Made by a program: the position numbers and the translations under genes. This document shows, piece after piece, positions 39,409 through 49,091 of a stretch of DNA of 64,000 nt; position 1 is the first letter of the stretch; every line of letters begins with the position of its first letter. The notes below the pieces were generated by a model that did no database searches, was not told where the DNA came from, and worked only from the letters and a program-made list of their open reading frames with translations. This DNA is from CAVSDF01 sp963726715 (lineage in GTDB: Bacteria; Bacteroidota; Rhodothermia; Rhodothermales; BA12), in the NCBI GenBank assembly GCA_963726715.1, contig CAVSDF010000005.1, forward strand, positions 496,001 through 560,000, given 5' to 3'.

Positions 39409-40122
39409 ATGCAGAAAGGCTTCCGCGCGTACGTCGCCGAGTTCATCGGCACCTTCATCCTCGTCTTCGGCGGCACCAGCGCCGCTCTCGGCCACGCCCT
39501 CAACAACTTCGGCGACAGCGCCGGGGTCATCATCCCGCTGGCGTTCGGCCTCTCGCTCGTCGTCGCCATCTTCGCCGTCGGGCACATCTCGGGCGCACAC
39601 CTCAACCCCGCCGTCACGATTGCCTTCGCCATCGGGCGCAAGTTCGCCTGGGGCGACGTCGGGCCGTACGTGGCCGCCCAGGTGCTGGGCGCGGCGGCGG
39701 CGAGCGCGGTGCTGCTCGTCTGCTTCGGCGGCGTGCCCGCCTTCACGACCGCCCCGACGGTGCCCGGAGACTCGCCGCTCGTGGCCGTGATGGTCTACGA
39801 GTTTCTCGCCACCTTCGTGCTCATGTTCGTCATCACCGCCGTCGCCACCGACACGCGCGTCGAGGGCGTGCCGGCGGGCCTCGCCATCGGATTCACCGTC
39901 GCGGCGATGGCGCTCGGCACGGGCTGGGTCGGCGGCGGGTCGTTCAACCCGGCGCGTACCCTTGGCCCGGCGCTCGTCGGCGGCACGTACGATGCCCTCT
40001 GGCTCTACCTCGTCTTCCCGACCCTCGGCGCCATCGCGGGCCTCCTGGCCTACGACTTCATCCGCGGCGACGTCACGCCGACCGATGCGGTGCCCGTCAT
40101 GGTCGATCCGACGCTCACCTGA
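39409..40122 (+). CDS. Aquaporin / MIP-family channel
   Basis: A 237-residue channel with six transmembrane helices and two pore half-helices. The first NPA is in GHISGAHLNPAVTIAFAIG and the second in GGGSFNPARTLGPALVGG, with Arg after the second NPA. The spacing is that of the water-channel (AqpZ-like) branch. Without structural modelling a glycerol facilitator cannot be fully excluded. It imports or exports water across the inner membrane. The ATG follows a short leader with a promoter-like box. A strong hairpin (40165-40200) ends this unit and faces the converging speA. Confidence 0.94.
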   Translation: MQKGFRAYVAEFIGTFILVFGGTSAALGHALNNFGDSAGVIIPLAFGLSLVVAIFAVGHISGAHLNPAVTIAFAIGRKFAWGDVGPYVAAQVLGAAAASAVLLVCFGGVPAFTTAPTVPGDSPLVAVMVYEFLATFVLMFVITAVATDTRVEGVPAGLAIGFTVAAMALGTGWVGGGSFNPARTLGPALVGGTYDALWLYLVFPTLGAIAGLLAYDFIRGDVTPTDAVPVMVDPTLT

Positions 40123-40164
40123 CCGGCGGCGCGCAGCGCACCCATCGTCACCGGATCAAGGCCA

Positions 40165-40200
40165 CGAGGCCCGGAGCACCCCCGCGTGCTCCGGGCCTCG
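40165..40200. terminator. Bidirectional hairpin between aquaporin and speA
   Basis: Perfect 15-base stem CGAGGCCCGGAGCAC / GTGCTCCGGGCCTCG with a 6-base loop, between two converging genes. The T-run is weak, as is common in GC-rich bacteria, but position and strength favour a bidirectional terminator. Confidence 0.75.
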
Positions 40201-40205
40201 CGCCA

Positions 40206-42284
<2,079 letters not shown>

Positions 42285-42321
42285 CGCGGCGGGCAGGGCG
42301 GGGGAACGGGACGTGCAGGGC

Positions 42322-42329
42322 CGCAGATA
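42322..42329 (-). promoter_or_regulatory. Putative -7 box TATCTGCG upstream of speA
   Basis: GTATCTGCGG on the minus strand, about 38 bases upstream of the speA start. It belongs to the recurring GTAnCTnSnG-type box in this window. Confidence 0.3.
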
Positions 42330-42461
42330 CGCGCGGGGCGCGGGGGCGTTCGCGCGCCCACCGGCCGCAGAAGGGGCGTACCGCTACCGCGCTCACACGC
42401 CGCCCGGAACGGGTCACCGGAGCGTGTGTATGAACGGGTGAACGTCTACACACTTTCCACC

Positions 42462-42656
42462 ATGCGCACCAACATCGTCATCGACGACGCCCTGATGGAC
42501 GAGGCGCTGCGCGAGAGCGGGGCGACGACAAAGCGCGAGGCGGTCGATCTGGCGCTCCGCACGCTCGTCCGCATTCGCAGGCAGGAGCGGATTCGGGCGC
42601 TCCGGGGCGCGCTCGCGTGGGAGGGCGACCTTGACGCGCTCCGCGCGGCGCCGTGA
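42462..42656 (+). CDS. vapB: VapB-type antitoxin
   Basis: A 64-residue ribbon-helix-helix-like antitoxin of the VapB type: MRTNIVIDDALMDEALRESG, then TTKREAVDLALRTLVRIRRQERIRALRGALAWEGDLDALR. The N-terminal strand and helices bind DNA, and the C-terminal part is expected to block the toxin. The stop overlaps the GTG start of vapC (GTGA), the usual order and coupling of type II modules, and VapB-VapC normally represses its own promoter. Confidence 0.9.
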   Translation: MRTNIVIDDALMDEALRESGATTKREAVDLALRTLVRIRRQERIRALRGALAWEGDLDALRAAP

Positions 42657-43048
42657 TCCTCGTCGATACGAGCGTCTGGGTCGACTACTTCAACGGGCGC
42701 GCCTCCGCCCACACCGACCGCCTCGACGACCTGCTGCGCCGCGAGCCGGTCGCCCTCGGCGACCTCATCCTCGTCGAGGTTCTGCAAGGCTTCCGCTCGG
42801 ACCGCGACTACGCGCGTGCCCGCGAGGTGCTCGTTGAACTCCCCGTGTTTCCGCTCCTCGGCCTCGCGGGCGCCCTCCGCAGCGCCGACCACTACCGCGC
42901 GCTCCGCAAACGCGGCCTCACGATCCGCAAGACCATCGACGTCGTCATCGCCTCGTTCTGCATCGCCGAGGGCCACGCGCTGCTCTACGCCGACCGCGAC
43001 TTCGACCCGTTCGTCGAGCATCTGGGCCTCGTCGCCGTGCCGGTGTGA
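42653..43048 (+). CDS. vapC: VapC PIN-domain toxin RNase
   Basis: A 131-residue PIN-domain ribonuclease. Conserved acidic residues are visible: Asp in ILVDTSVWVDYF, Glu in LILVEVLQGFRS, Asp in RKTIDVVIASFCIAEGH and Asp in LLYADRDFDPFVEHLGL. These coordinate Mg2+ for cleavage of RNA, often tRNA or rRNA in this family. The GTG start overlaps the vapB stop. The gene ends 115 bases before topA. The module appears complete; its target is unknown. Confidence 0.92.
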   Translation: MILVDTSVWVDYFNGRASAHTDRLDDLLRREPVALGDLILVEVLQGFRSDRDYARAREVLVELPVFPLLGLAGALRSADHYRALRKRGLTIRKTIDVVIASFCIAEGHALLYADRDFDPFVEHLGLVAVPV

Positions 43049-43148
43049 GAGCGGCGCCTGGGGCCGGTCGGGCGGCCGAGCGATGGCCCGGAACGGCGCG
43101 CCCGGCCCGGCTTTCACACGCACGCACGAGGGAATCCTCCCACGTCCC

Positions 43149-43156
43149 TATTTCCG
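43149..43156 (+). promoter_or_regulatory. Putative -7 box TATTTCCG directly upstream of topA
   Basis: TATTTCCG ends 7 bases before the topA ATG. If it is the -7 box, transcription would begin at or next to the start codon, giving a leaderless mRNA. Weak support. Confidence 0.25.
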
Positions 43157-43163
43157 ACCCTGA

Positions 43164-45923
43164 ATGAAGCGGCTTGTCGTCGTCGAGTCTCCGACCAAAA
43201 TCAAGAAGCTCCGCGAGTACCTGCCCGCCGGGTATGCCGTCGAGGCCAGCCGCGGGCACGTGCGCGACCTGCCCTCGAACGCGACCGAGATCCCCGAGCG
43301 CTACAAGGACTCGGCGTGGGCCCGCCTCGGCGTCGATGTCGAGCACGAGTTCGAGCCGCTCTACATCGTCCCCGCCGACAAGCGGGCGGTCGTGAAGCAC
43401 CTCAAGGACGCGATGAAGGGGATGGACGAACTCATCATCGCGACCGACGGCGACCGCGAGGGCGAGTCGATCGGCTGGCACCTCGTGGAAGTGCTCGCGC
43501 CCAAGATTCCGGTGCGGCGCATGGTGTTCACTGAGATCACCAAGGAGGGCATCCAGGGCGCGCTCGCGCGGATGCGCGACGTCGACCAGGACCTCGTCGA
43601 GGCGCAGGAGACGCGCCGCATCCTCGACCGCCTCGTCGGCTACACGGTCTCGCCGGTGCTCTGGCGCAAGATCTCGCGCGGCCTCTCGGCGGGGCGCGTG
43701 CAGTCGGTGGCGGTGCGACTGGTCGTTGAGCGCGAACTCGAACGCCTCGCCTTCGTCCCGGCGGGCTACTGGGGACTGACGGCGACGACCTCCAAAGACG
43801 ACCGCGGCGCGGCGACCTTCACCGCCGCCCTGACGCACGTCGGCGGGCAGGCGGTGGCGACGGGGCGGGACTTCGGTCCGGATGGCGTGCTCACGCGTCC
43901 GAACCTCCTGCTCGTCTCCGAGGCGCAGGCCCGCGACCTCGCCGAGCGCCTGCCCGGGGTGCCGTGGCGCGTGACGGGCGTGGAGGCGCGCGAGCAGAAG
44001 CGCAGCCCGGCGCCGCCGTTCATCACCTCGACGCTCCAGCAGGAGGCCGCGCGCAAGATGGGCCTGTCGGCCAAGCAGGCGATGCGCGTCGCGCAGTCGC
44101 TCTACGAGGGCGGCTACATCACCTACATGCGCACCGACTCGCCCGCGCTCTCCGACGAGGCCGTCGCGGCGGCGCGCAAGAGCGTCGAATCGCGCTACGG
44201 ACGCGAGTTCCTGTCGCCCTCGCCGCGCCAGTTCGCCGCCAAGAACAAGGGCGCGCAGGAGGCCCACGAGGCCATCCGCCCCGCCGGAACGGCGATGAAG
44301 ACCGCGAAAGAGCTCGGCCTCGACGGCGCCGAGGGGCGGCTCTACGACCTCATCTGGACCCGCACCGTCGCCAGCCAGATGGCCGACGCACGCCTGCGCC
44401 TCGTCGCTGCGACGCTCGACGCGGGCGGCGAAGCGACCTTCCGCGCCACCGGCCGCACGGTGCTCTTCCCCGGCTTCTTCCGCGTGTACGTGGAAGGCTC
44501 CGACGATCCCGATGCGGCGCTCGAAGAGAAGGACCAGCCGCTGCCGGAGCTTCGCGAGGGCGAGGCGATCGCCTGCCACGAGGTCGAGGCGGAAGGGCAC
44601 GAGACGAAGCCGCCCGCGCGCTTCACCGAGTCGAGCCTGATCAAGCTGCTGGAGTCCGAAGGCGTCGGGCGCCCGTCGACGTATGCGGCGATCCTCGACA
44701 CGATCCAGGCGCGCGGCTACGTCCGCAACGAGCGCAAGACCCTCGTGCCCACATTTACCGCGCTCGCCGTGACCGGCCTGATGGAGCAGCAGTTCGGCGA
44801 CCTCGTCGATGTCGGCTTCACGGCGGAGATGGAGACGGCGCTCGACCGCATCGCGGAGGGCAAGGAGCCCGCGCGGCCGTTCCTGCGCCGCTTCTACGAC
44901 GACCTCACCGCCCGCGTCACCGACGGCCTCGCGACGCTCGACCCGCGCGCCATCTCGACGCTCACGCACGCCAAGTGGGCGCCGTTCGCGGTGCGCATCG
45001 GCAAGTTCGGTCCGTACGTCGAAGGCCCCGCCGCCGGTGGCGACGGCGCGCCGCCCGCCGAGGGCGAGGCCCTCAAAACCGCCTCGCTCCCCGACGACCT
45101 CGCCCCCGCCGACCTGACGCGCGCGGCCATCGAGGAGCTCATCGCTGCCAAGGGCTCGGGAGAGGAAGGCCTTCTCGGCATCCACCCGACGGCGGACATG
45201 CCGGTGTTTCTGCGGAAGGGACCGTACGGCGTCTACGTCCAGCTCGGCGACGACGAGCAGACCGGCAAGCCGCGCCGCACGTCGATCCCGAAGACGATGG
45301 CGCCGGGCGAGGTGACACTCGCCTTCGCCTCGCGCCTGCTCGAACTGCCGCGCACGGTCGGCGCGCACCCGGAGACCGGGCAGGACATCACCGCCGCCAT
45401 CGGGCGCTTCGGCCCGTACGTGAAGCACGGCACCGTCTTCGCCAGCCTCGCCGCGAGCGACGACGTGCTCGACGTCGACCTCGACCGCGCCCTCGAACTC
45501 TTCGCCGCCAAGACGCGCAAAGGCCCCGTCGCCCTGCGCACCCTCGGCCCGCACCCCGACGACGCCGCGCCGGTCGAGGTCTTCGAGGGCCGCTACGGCC
45601 CGTACGTCAAGCACGGCGCCACGAACGCGACGCTCCCGAAGACGTCCACGCCCGAGGCGATCACCCTCGCCGAAGCCGTCGAACTGATCCGCATCAAGGC
45701 CGAGAGCGGACCGGCGCCCAAGAAGGGCCGCGGCGCCAAGAAGGCCGCCCCCAAAGCCGCCGCTGCCAAGAAGCCCGCTGCGGCGAAAAAGGCCCCCGCT
45801 GAGAAGAAGCCCGCCGCGGCAAAGACGGCTGCTGCCAAACCCGCAGCTGCCAAGAAGCCCGCCGCCGCCAAAGCGCCCGCCAAGCCCAAGTCCCCACCGA
45901 AGCCCCCGGCCGGCGACGCCTGA
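43164..45923 (+). CDS. topA: DNA topoisomerase I
   Basis: Intact 919-residue type IA topoisomerase that relaxes negative supercoils. The Toprim domain has RLVVVESPTKIKKL and ATDGDREGESIGWHL, where the metal-binding acids lie. Next come QETRRILDRLVGYTVSPVLWRKI, SAGRVQSVAVRLVVERE and the catalytic tyrosine in GGYITYMRTDSPALSD (Tyr about 321). The C-terminal part has four Topo C-terminal repeats with IGKFGPYV, LRKGPYGVYVQLG, IGRFGPYVKHG and GRYGPYVKHG, in place of the Cys4 zinc ribbons of E. coli TopA. A tail of about 60 residues made of Lys, Ala and Pro should bind DNA. Start ATG at 43164. Confidence 0.97.
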   Translation: MKRLVVVESPTKIKKLREYLPAGYAVEASRGHVRDLPSNATEIPERYKDSAWARLGVDVEHEFEPLYIVPADKRAVVKHLKDAMKGMDELIIATDGDREGESIGWHLVEVLAPKIPVRRMVFTEITKEGIQGALARMRDVDQDLVEAQETRRILDRLVGYTVSPVLWRKISRGLSAGRVQSVAVRLVVERELERLAFVPAGYWGLTATTSKDDRGAATFTAALTHVGGQAVATGRDFGPDGVLTRPNLLLVSEAQARDLAERLPGVPWRVTGVEAREQKRSPAPPFITSTLQQEAARKMGLSAKQAMRVAQSLYEGGYITYMRTDSPALSDEAVAAARKSVESRYGREFLSPSPRQFAAKNKGAQEAHEAIRPAGTAMKTAKELGLDGAEGRLYDLIWTRTVASQMADARLRLVAATLDAGGEATFRATGRTVLFPGFFRVYVEGSDDPDAALEEKDQPLPELREGEAIACHEVEAEGHETKPPARFTESSLIKLLESEGVGRPSTYAAILDTIQARGYVRNERKTLVPTFTALAVTGLMEQQFGDLVDVGFTAEMETALDRIAEGKEPARPFLRRFYDDLTARVTDGLATLDPRAISTLTHAKWAPFAVRIGKFGPYVEGPAAGGDGAPPAEGEALKTASLPDDLAPADLTRAAIEELIAAKGSGEEGLLGIHPTADMPVFLRKGPYGVYVQLGDDEQTGKPRRTSIPKTMAPGEVTLAFASRLLELPRTVGAHPETGQDITAAIGRFGPYVKHGTVFASLAASDDVLDVDLDRALELFAAKTRKGPVALRTLGPHPDDAAPVEVFEGRYGPYVKHGATNATLPKTSTPEAITLAEAVELIRIKAESGPAPKKGRGAKKAAPKAAAAKKPAAAKKAPAEKKPAAAKTAAAKPAAAKKPAAAKAPAKPKSPPKPPAGDA

Positions 45924-45973
45924 TCCGTTCGTCGCCACGCCGCGCGTGTAGCGATGTGTGGTGACGGTGCGAC

Positions 45974-46000
45974 GTAGAGACGCCGTTAACGGCGTCTCCT
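45974..46000. repeat. Palindromic repeat family C, copy 1
   Basis: GTAGAGACGCCGTTAACG continuing to GGCGTCTCCT: GAGACGCCGTT and AACGGCGTCTC form a perfect 22-base palindrome without loop, about 50 bases after the topA stop. Copies of the same GAGACGC-GCGTCTC type lie at 48992 and 58548. Confidence 0.75.
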
Positions 46001-46185
46001 CCGCCCGCCCCCCGACCCCCACCGCCTGTCCCGCTCTGGAATCAGCGGGGGGCGCGCAACCGGGCCTGGAAAGCCACCATCCCTGCGATCCATCCGGAAG
46101 CGCAGACGGACTGCCGACGCCGCCGCGCCCCCGAACGGGCTTCGACGGGCTCAGCCACCGGGGCGAGTCCGGCGATGCCGAGACC

Positions 46186-46421
46186 CTATTCGGCAGGCGT
46201 CGGGGAGGCCCACAACTCGACCGGGGCCGTGCCGTCGAGCAGATCTGGCAGATGCTTGCGCAGGATCGTGTAGTCGAACGATGAGAGCCACGCGAGCCGG
46301 ATCGGCCCTTTCGACCCCTCCAACTCAATGAATCCCTCCGTGATCAACAAGGTGTCTGATCCGGGATCTCGATCTGGCGGATGCCGAGGTGGCGCAGCGT
46401 GACCTTGCGCCGCCCCCACAT
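46186..46421 (-). CDS. Short hypothetical protein, probably broken
   Basis: About 78 residues. The C-terminal part is convincing as protein: DTLLITEGFIELEGSKGPIRLAWLSSFDYTILRKHLPDLLDGTAPVELW. In front of it the best continuation is MWGRRKVTLRHLGIRQIEI in another frame, so one base is probably wrong near 46365. I do not recognise the family. Base composition is lower in GC than the surroundings (for example CAACTCAATGAATCCC), which fits recent acquisition. The preceding short frame 46435-46652 lies 13 bases upstream and may belong to the same small locus. Confidence 0.4.
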
Positions 46422-46434
46422 CAATCCTCCGCCG

Positions 46435-46652
46435 TCATACCCTGGCCACCTTGGCCCACGCGTCGATCAGGTCCAACACCTCATCCTCGGTCGTCGTCTG
46501 AGAGAGCAGGATCATCTCGTGACGATGAGATCGGGGTAACGCCGACGTGGTTCGGACACGGTCAGCGAGTGGATCACCCTGTGGAGAAATTCAGGCTGCG
46601 CTGCGTCTCCCGCGGGTGCTGGTTCCGTGGCGCCTGTGTTCGTGCTTTCCAT
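46435..46652 (-). CDS. Short hypothetical protein, probably broken
   Basis: A reading frame MESTNTGATEPAPAGDAAQP leads into FLHRVIHSLTVSEPRRRYPDLIVTR and stops after 46 residues. A 26-residue frame beginning at an overlapping ATG (ATGA) continues MILLSQTTTEDEVLDLIDAW and then AKVARV. They are most simply one 73-residue protein with a frameshift near 46513, although two overlapping genes cannot be excluded. No family recognised. It sits in the lower-GC patch downstream of topA with another broken short gene. Confidence 0.3.
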
Positions 46653-46692
46653 CTCGAGTCGCGGTCGGAGTTGAAGATCATAGCGCGCGCCC

Positions 46693-47007
46693 TCACATCA
46701 TCCGCAGCACCCACAGGTGCGCGAGGCCGACAAGGATGCCGACGACGAGCGAAACTGCCCACCGCAGCCGCGCGCTCCGTCCTTCGGGCGCGGCGACCGA
46801 CGGATCGCCGACCGGGGCGCCGTCGAGGCGGACGACGGGCACGAACAGGCACGTCAGGCCTGCCACGATGAGGACGGGGCCGAAGACGGCGTCGCGCACG
46901 GCGCCGTCGCCGGGGGCCAGAGGCGCGTTCCACGCCGAGGCCGCGAGGAGCACGCCGCCGACGGCGAGGAGGACGCCGAAGAGGCGTTGTGGGGCGGATA
47001 CGGTCAT
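46693..47007 (-). CDS. Small membrane protein, uncharacterised
   Basis: A 104-residue protein with three hydrophobic helices (LFGVLLAVGGVLLAASAW, FGPVLIVAGLTCLFVPVV and WAVSLVVGILVGLAHLWVL) and a short acidic loop between helices 2 and 3. No family recognised. It follows rsgA by 22 bases on the same strand, so it is probably cotranscribed with it, but no functional link is apparent. The ATG at 47007 is followed directly by the first helix. Confidence 0.7.
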   Translation of the reverse strand: MTVSAPQRLFGVLLAVGGVLLAASAWNAPLAPGDGAVRDAVFGPVLIVAGLTCLFVPVVRLDGAPVGDPSVAAPEGRSARLRWAVSLVVGILVGLAHLWVLRMM

Positions 47008-47029
47008 CGGAAGGGAAGGCAGAAAAGCG

Positions 47030-48049
47030 TCAGCGGCCGCGGTCGCCGAGGCGGAGGCTGTCGAGGATGGAGAGGTACGAGTCGTAGCGCACTTCGGTGA
47101 TCTGCCCGGCGTCGAGGGCGGCCATGACGGCGCAGTCGGGCTCGTGGTCGTGCGTGCAGGGCTGGAACCGGCAGGCGCCGATGAACGGGCGGAAGTCGGG
47201 GAAGTGGAAGCCGAGGTCCTCGGGCGCCACCTCGACGACCCCGAACTCGCGGATGCCGGGCGTGTCGACGACGAAGCCCCCGCCGGGGAGCGGCAGCAGG
47301 ACGGCATTCGTGGTCGTGTGCTTGCCCTTGCGCGTCGCCACGCTGATCTCGCCGACACGGCGGTTGAGGCCGGGCACGGCGGCGTTGAGGAGGCTCGACT
47401 TGCCCACCCCGCTCGGTCCGGCGACGACGCTGGTGAGCCCGCGCAGCGCCTCGCGCCACGCGTCGATGCCCGCGCCGGTCTCGGTGCTCGTCTCGGCGAC
47501 CTCGTAGCCCAGCCCGCGGTAGCGCTCGGCGACGGCGTCGGCCTCGGCGCGGAGGGCGGCATCGTCGGCGGCGAGGTCCATCTTGTTGACGACGATGCCG
47601 GCGGGCAGCCCCTCGAACTCGCACGTCACGAGAAAGCGGTCGACGAGGCCGATGTTGAGGCGCGGCAGGTCGACGCTCTGCACGACCCACGCCCGGTCGA
47701 TGTTGGCCGCGAGGACGGCGTCGACGCCGACGCGCCGCCCGGCCGCGCGGCGCCTCAGGACGTTGGTGCGCGGCAGCACCGCGTCGATGACGCCGGTGCC
47801 GTCGGATTCGCGGTGGATGTGGACGCGGTCGCCGACGGCCACCGGGTTGGTTTCGCCGCCGCCGCTGAGCCGCATCCGCCCGCGCACGCGCGAGGGCACC
47901 GTCTCGTCGCCGACGCGCACCATCACCCACGCGCCCGTCGACTCGATGACGCGGCCTTCGTCGGCGCCCGGTGCCGCATCGCCCACCGGGGTGTCGGCGG
48001 GGCGGGCGTCGGGGCCGGGTGGCGGAAGGGGAGCGTCGGAGGGCAGCAC
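47030..48049 (-). CDS. rsgA: Ribosome small-subunit-dependent GTPase A
   Basis: A 339-residue circularly permuted GTPase that releases assembly factors and checks maturation of the 30S subunit. It has an N-terminal OB fold (GRVIESTGAWVMVRVGDETVPSRVRGRMRL) and the permuted motifs in the order VVNKMDLA (G4), then VVAGPSGVGKSSLLNAAV (G1) and VVDTPGIREFG (G3). The C-terminal zinc-binding CRFQPCTHDHEPDC is typical of the family. An extra 30-residue Pro/Ala/Asp-rich N-terminus precedes the OB domain. The start at 48049 faces the divergent gene at 48148, about 98 bases away. Confidence 0.97.
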   Translation of the reverse strand: MLPSDAPLPPPGPDARPADTPVGDAAPGADEGRVIESTGAWVMVRVGDETVPSRVRGRMRLSGGGETNPVAVGDRVHIHRESDGTGVIDAVLPRTNVLRRRAAGRRVGVDAVLAANIDRAWVVQSVDLPRLNIGLVDRFLVTCEFEGLPAGIVVNKMDLAADDAALRAEADAVAERYRGLGYEVAETSTETGAGIDAWREALRGLTSVVAGPSGVGKSSLLNAAVPGLNRRVGEISVATRKGKHTTTNAVLLPLPGGGFVVDTPGIREFGVVEVAPEDLGFHFPDFRPFIGACRFQPCTHDHEPDCAVMAALDAGQITEVRYDSYLSILDSLRLGDRGR

Positions 48050-48147
48050 AGCGTGGAGGGAGAGCGGAGGGTGAAACTAACGCCGCCGCCGTCCGTCCAC
48101 GACCGACCTCCATCCGCACGTTTCAACCGCCCGAAAGGGCCTCTCCG

Positions 48148-48645
48148 ATGACCGACTCCGATCCCCGCACGCGCACGAGCGACGCCTACCGCGAGACCCG
48201 CGCGCAGTTCGAGACGCTCCGCCTCGACGAACAGGCCATCTTCCTCGTCGACGCCCTCCTCGCCACCGTCGGCCACGGCATCGACGAAGCCGGGCGCGGC
48301 CTCGACGACCTGATGCGCGACGCCCGGGACGCCGCCGAGCGCGCCGCCCGCGAGGTCGACGCCGCCGTACGCACCGCCGCCGACCGTGCCCGTGGCGCCG
48401 CCGCCTCCGCCGCCTCCGACGTGATGAGCGACGTCTCCGACCTCGCCGACGATGTCTCAGACGCCGCCGACGATCTCGCCGACCGTGCCGATGCCGCGAG
48501 CGCCCGCGCCGCCGCAGACGCCGCCGCGAACTCTCCGACCACCGATCCCGCTGCTGCCGACGCGGGCCTCGAAGGCAACTACGACCGCACGCCGGGCGCC
48601 GCCGAGGGAGCCGCGGACCCGAAGGCGCCGGACGTGACCGGCTGA
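48148..48645 (+). CDS. Ala/Asp-rich coiled-coil protein, uncharacterised
   Basis: A 165-residue protein. After RAQFETLRLDEQAIFLVDALLATVGHGIDEAGRGLDDLM, an amphipathic helix, comes a long repetitive stretch of Ala, Asp, Arg and Val (AADRARGAAASAASDVMSDVSDLADDVSDAADDLADRAD), heptad-like and probably a coiled coil. The Pro/Asp tail is disordered. It has no signal peptide and is strongly acidic. Similar helix-repeat proteins are often stress- or nucleoid-related, but no function can be claimed. Its stop is two bases before the next small gene. Confidence 0.65.
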   Translation: MTDSDPRTRTSDAYRETRAQFETLRLDEQAIFLVDALLATVGHGIDEAGRGLDDLMRDARDAAERAAREVDAAVRTAADRARGAAASAASDVMSDVSDLADDVSDAADDLADRADAASARAAADAAANSPTTDPAAADAGLEGNYDRTPGAAEGAADPKAPDVTG

Positions 48646-48647
48646 CG

Positions 48648-48896
48648 ATGTCGGTCCACGACCCCACGCCACCCGATCCGCAGCACTCGGACGCGCCGCA
48701 GCGCCTGCCCGCCCACTGGGAGGATCTGACGCCGCTCGGGCGCCTCGTCCTCTCGGTCGGCTTCGCGGGCCGCGTGGCCGCCACCGTGCTCGACCGCGGC
48801 ATCGACCGCGCTGCCCGGATCGCCGCCGACAGCCGCCGCGCCTTCCACCAAGGCCGCACCGGCACGTCCGACGACGACGACGAACGCCGTCCGTAA
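48648..48896 (+). CDS. Small protein of 82 residues, uncharacterised
   Basis: The ATG at 48648 follows the stop of the coiled-coil gene by two bases, so the two are almost certainly co-translated. LPAHWEDLTPLGRLVLSVGFAGRVAATVLDRGIDRAARIAADSRRA has one amphipathic helix that could touch a membrane. It ends with an acidic-basic TSDDDDERRP tail. No family recognised. Confidence 0.65.
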   Translation: MSVHDPTPPDPQHSDAPQRLPAHWEDLTPLGRLVLSVGFAGRVAATVLDRGIDRAARIAADSRRAFHQGRTGTSDDDDERRP

Positions 48897-48927
48897 CGGC
48901 CTCGCATCGCTCTACATCGCCTCCCAG

Positions 48928-48957
48928 AACCTGTCAGGTCCCTCGACCTGGCAGGTT
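48928..48957. repeat. Palindromic repeat family A / terminator-like
   Basis: AACCTGTCAGGTC / GACCTGGCAGGTT (one mismatch, CCTC loop), followed by a T-run (TTTTT) and GCGTTG. It can act as a terminator for the two small genes just upstream. Confidence 0.7.
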
Positions 48958-48991
48958 TTTGCGTTGTCTCGCCTCCGCGCATCCCCCGGAA

Positions 48992-49014
48992 ACGCATAGG
49001 CGATGCGTCTCTAC
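48992..49014. repeat. Palindromic repeat family C, copy 2
   Basis: ACGCATAGGCGATGCGT followed by CTCTAC, the right half of the GTAGAGACGC...GCGTCTCTAC family. The left arm is incomplete. Confidence 0.55.
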
Positions 49015-49030
49015 ACCGCTTCCCCAACAG

Positions 49031-49071
49031 CAGAGGGCCGCGCCGGAGATGAACTCCAGCGCGGCCCTCTG
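49031..49071. terminator. Bidirectional hairpin before the type IX cargo gene
   Basis: Perfect 13-base stem CAGAGGGCCGCGC / GCGCGGCCCTCTG with a 15-base loop, located between genes that converge (stops at 48896 and 49092). Confidence 0.7.
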
Positions 49072-49091
49072 ACCGTGGCGTCGGGGGGGAC

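Noticed and set aside
40165..40200. The perfect 15-base palindrome as a member of the dispersed repeat families
   Set aside because: Its sequence matches none of the families, and it sits exactly between two converging stop codons. It is better read as a terminator.
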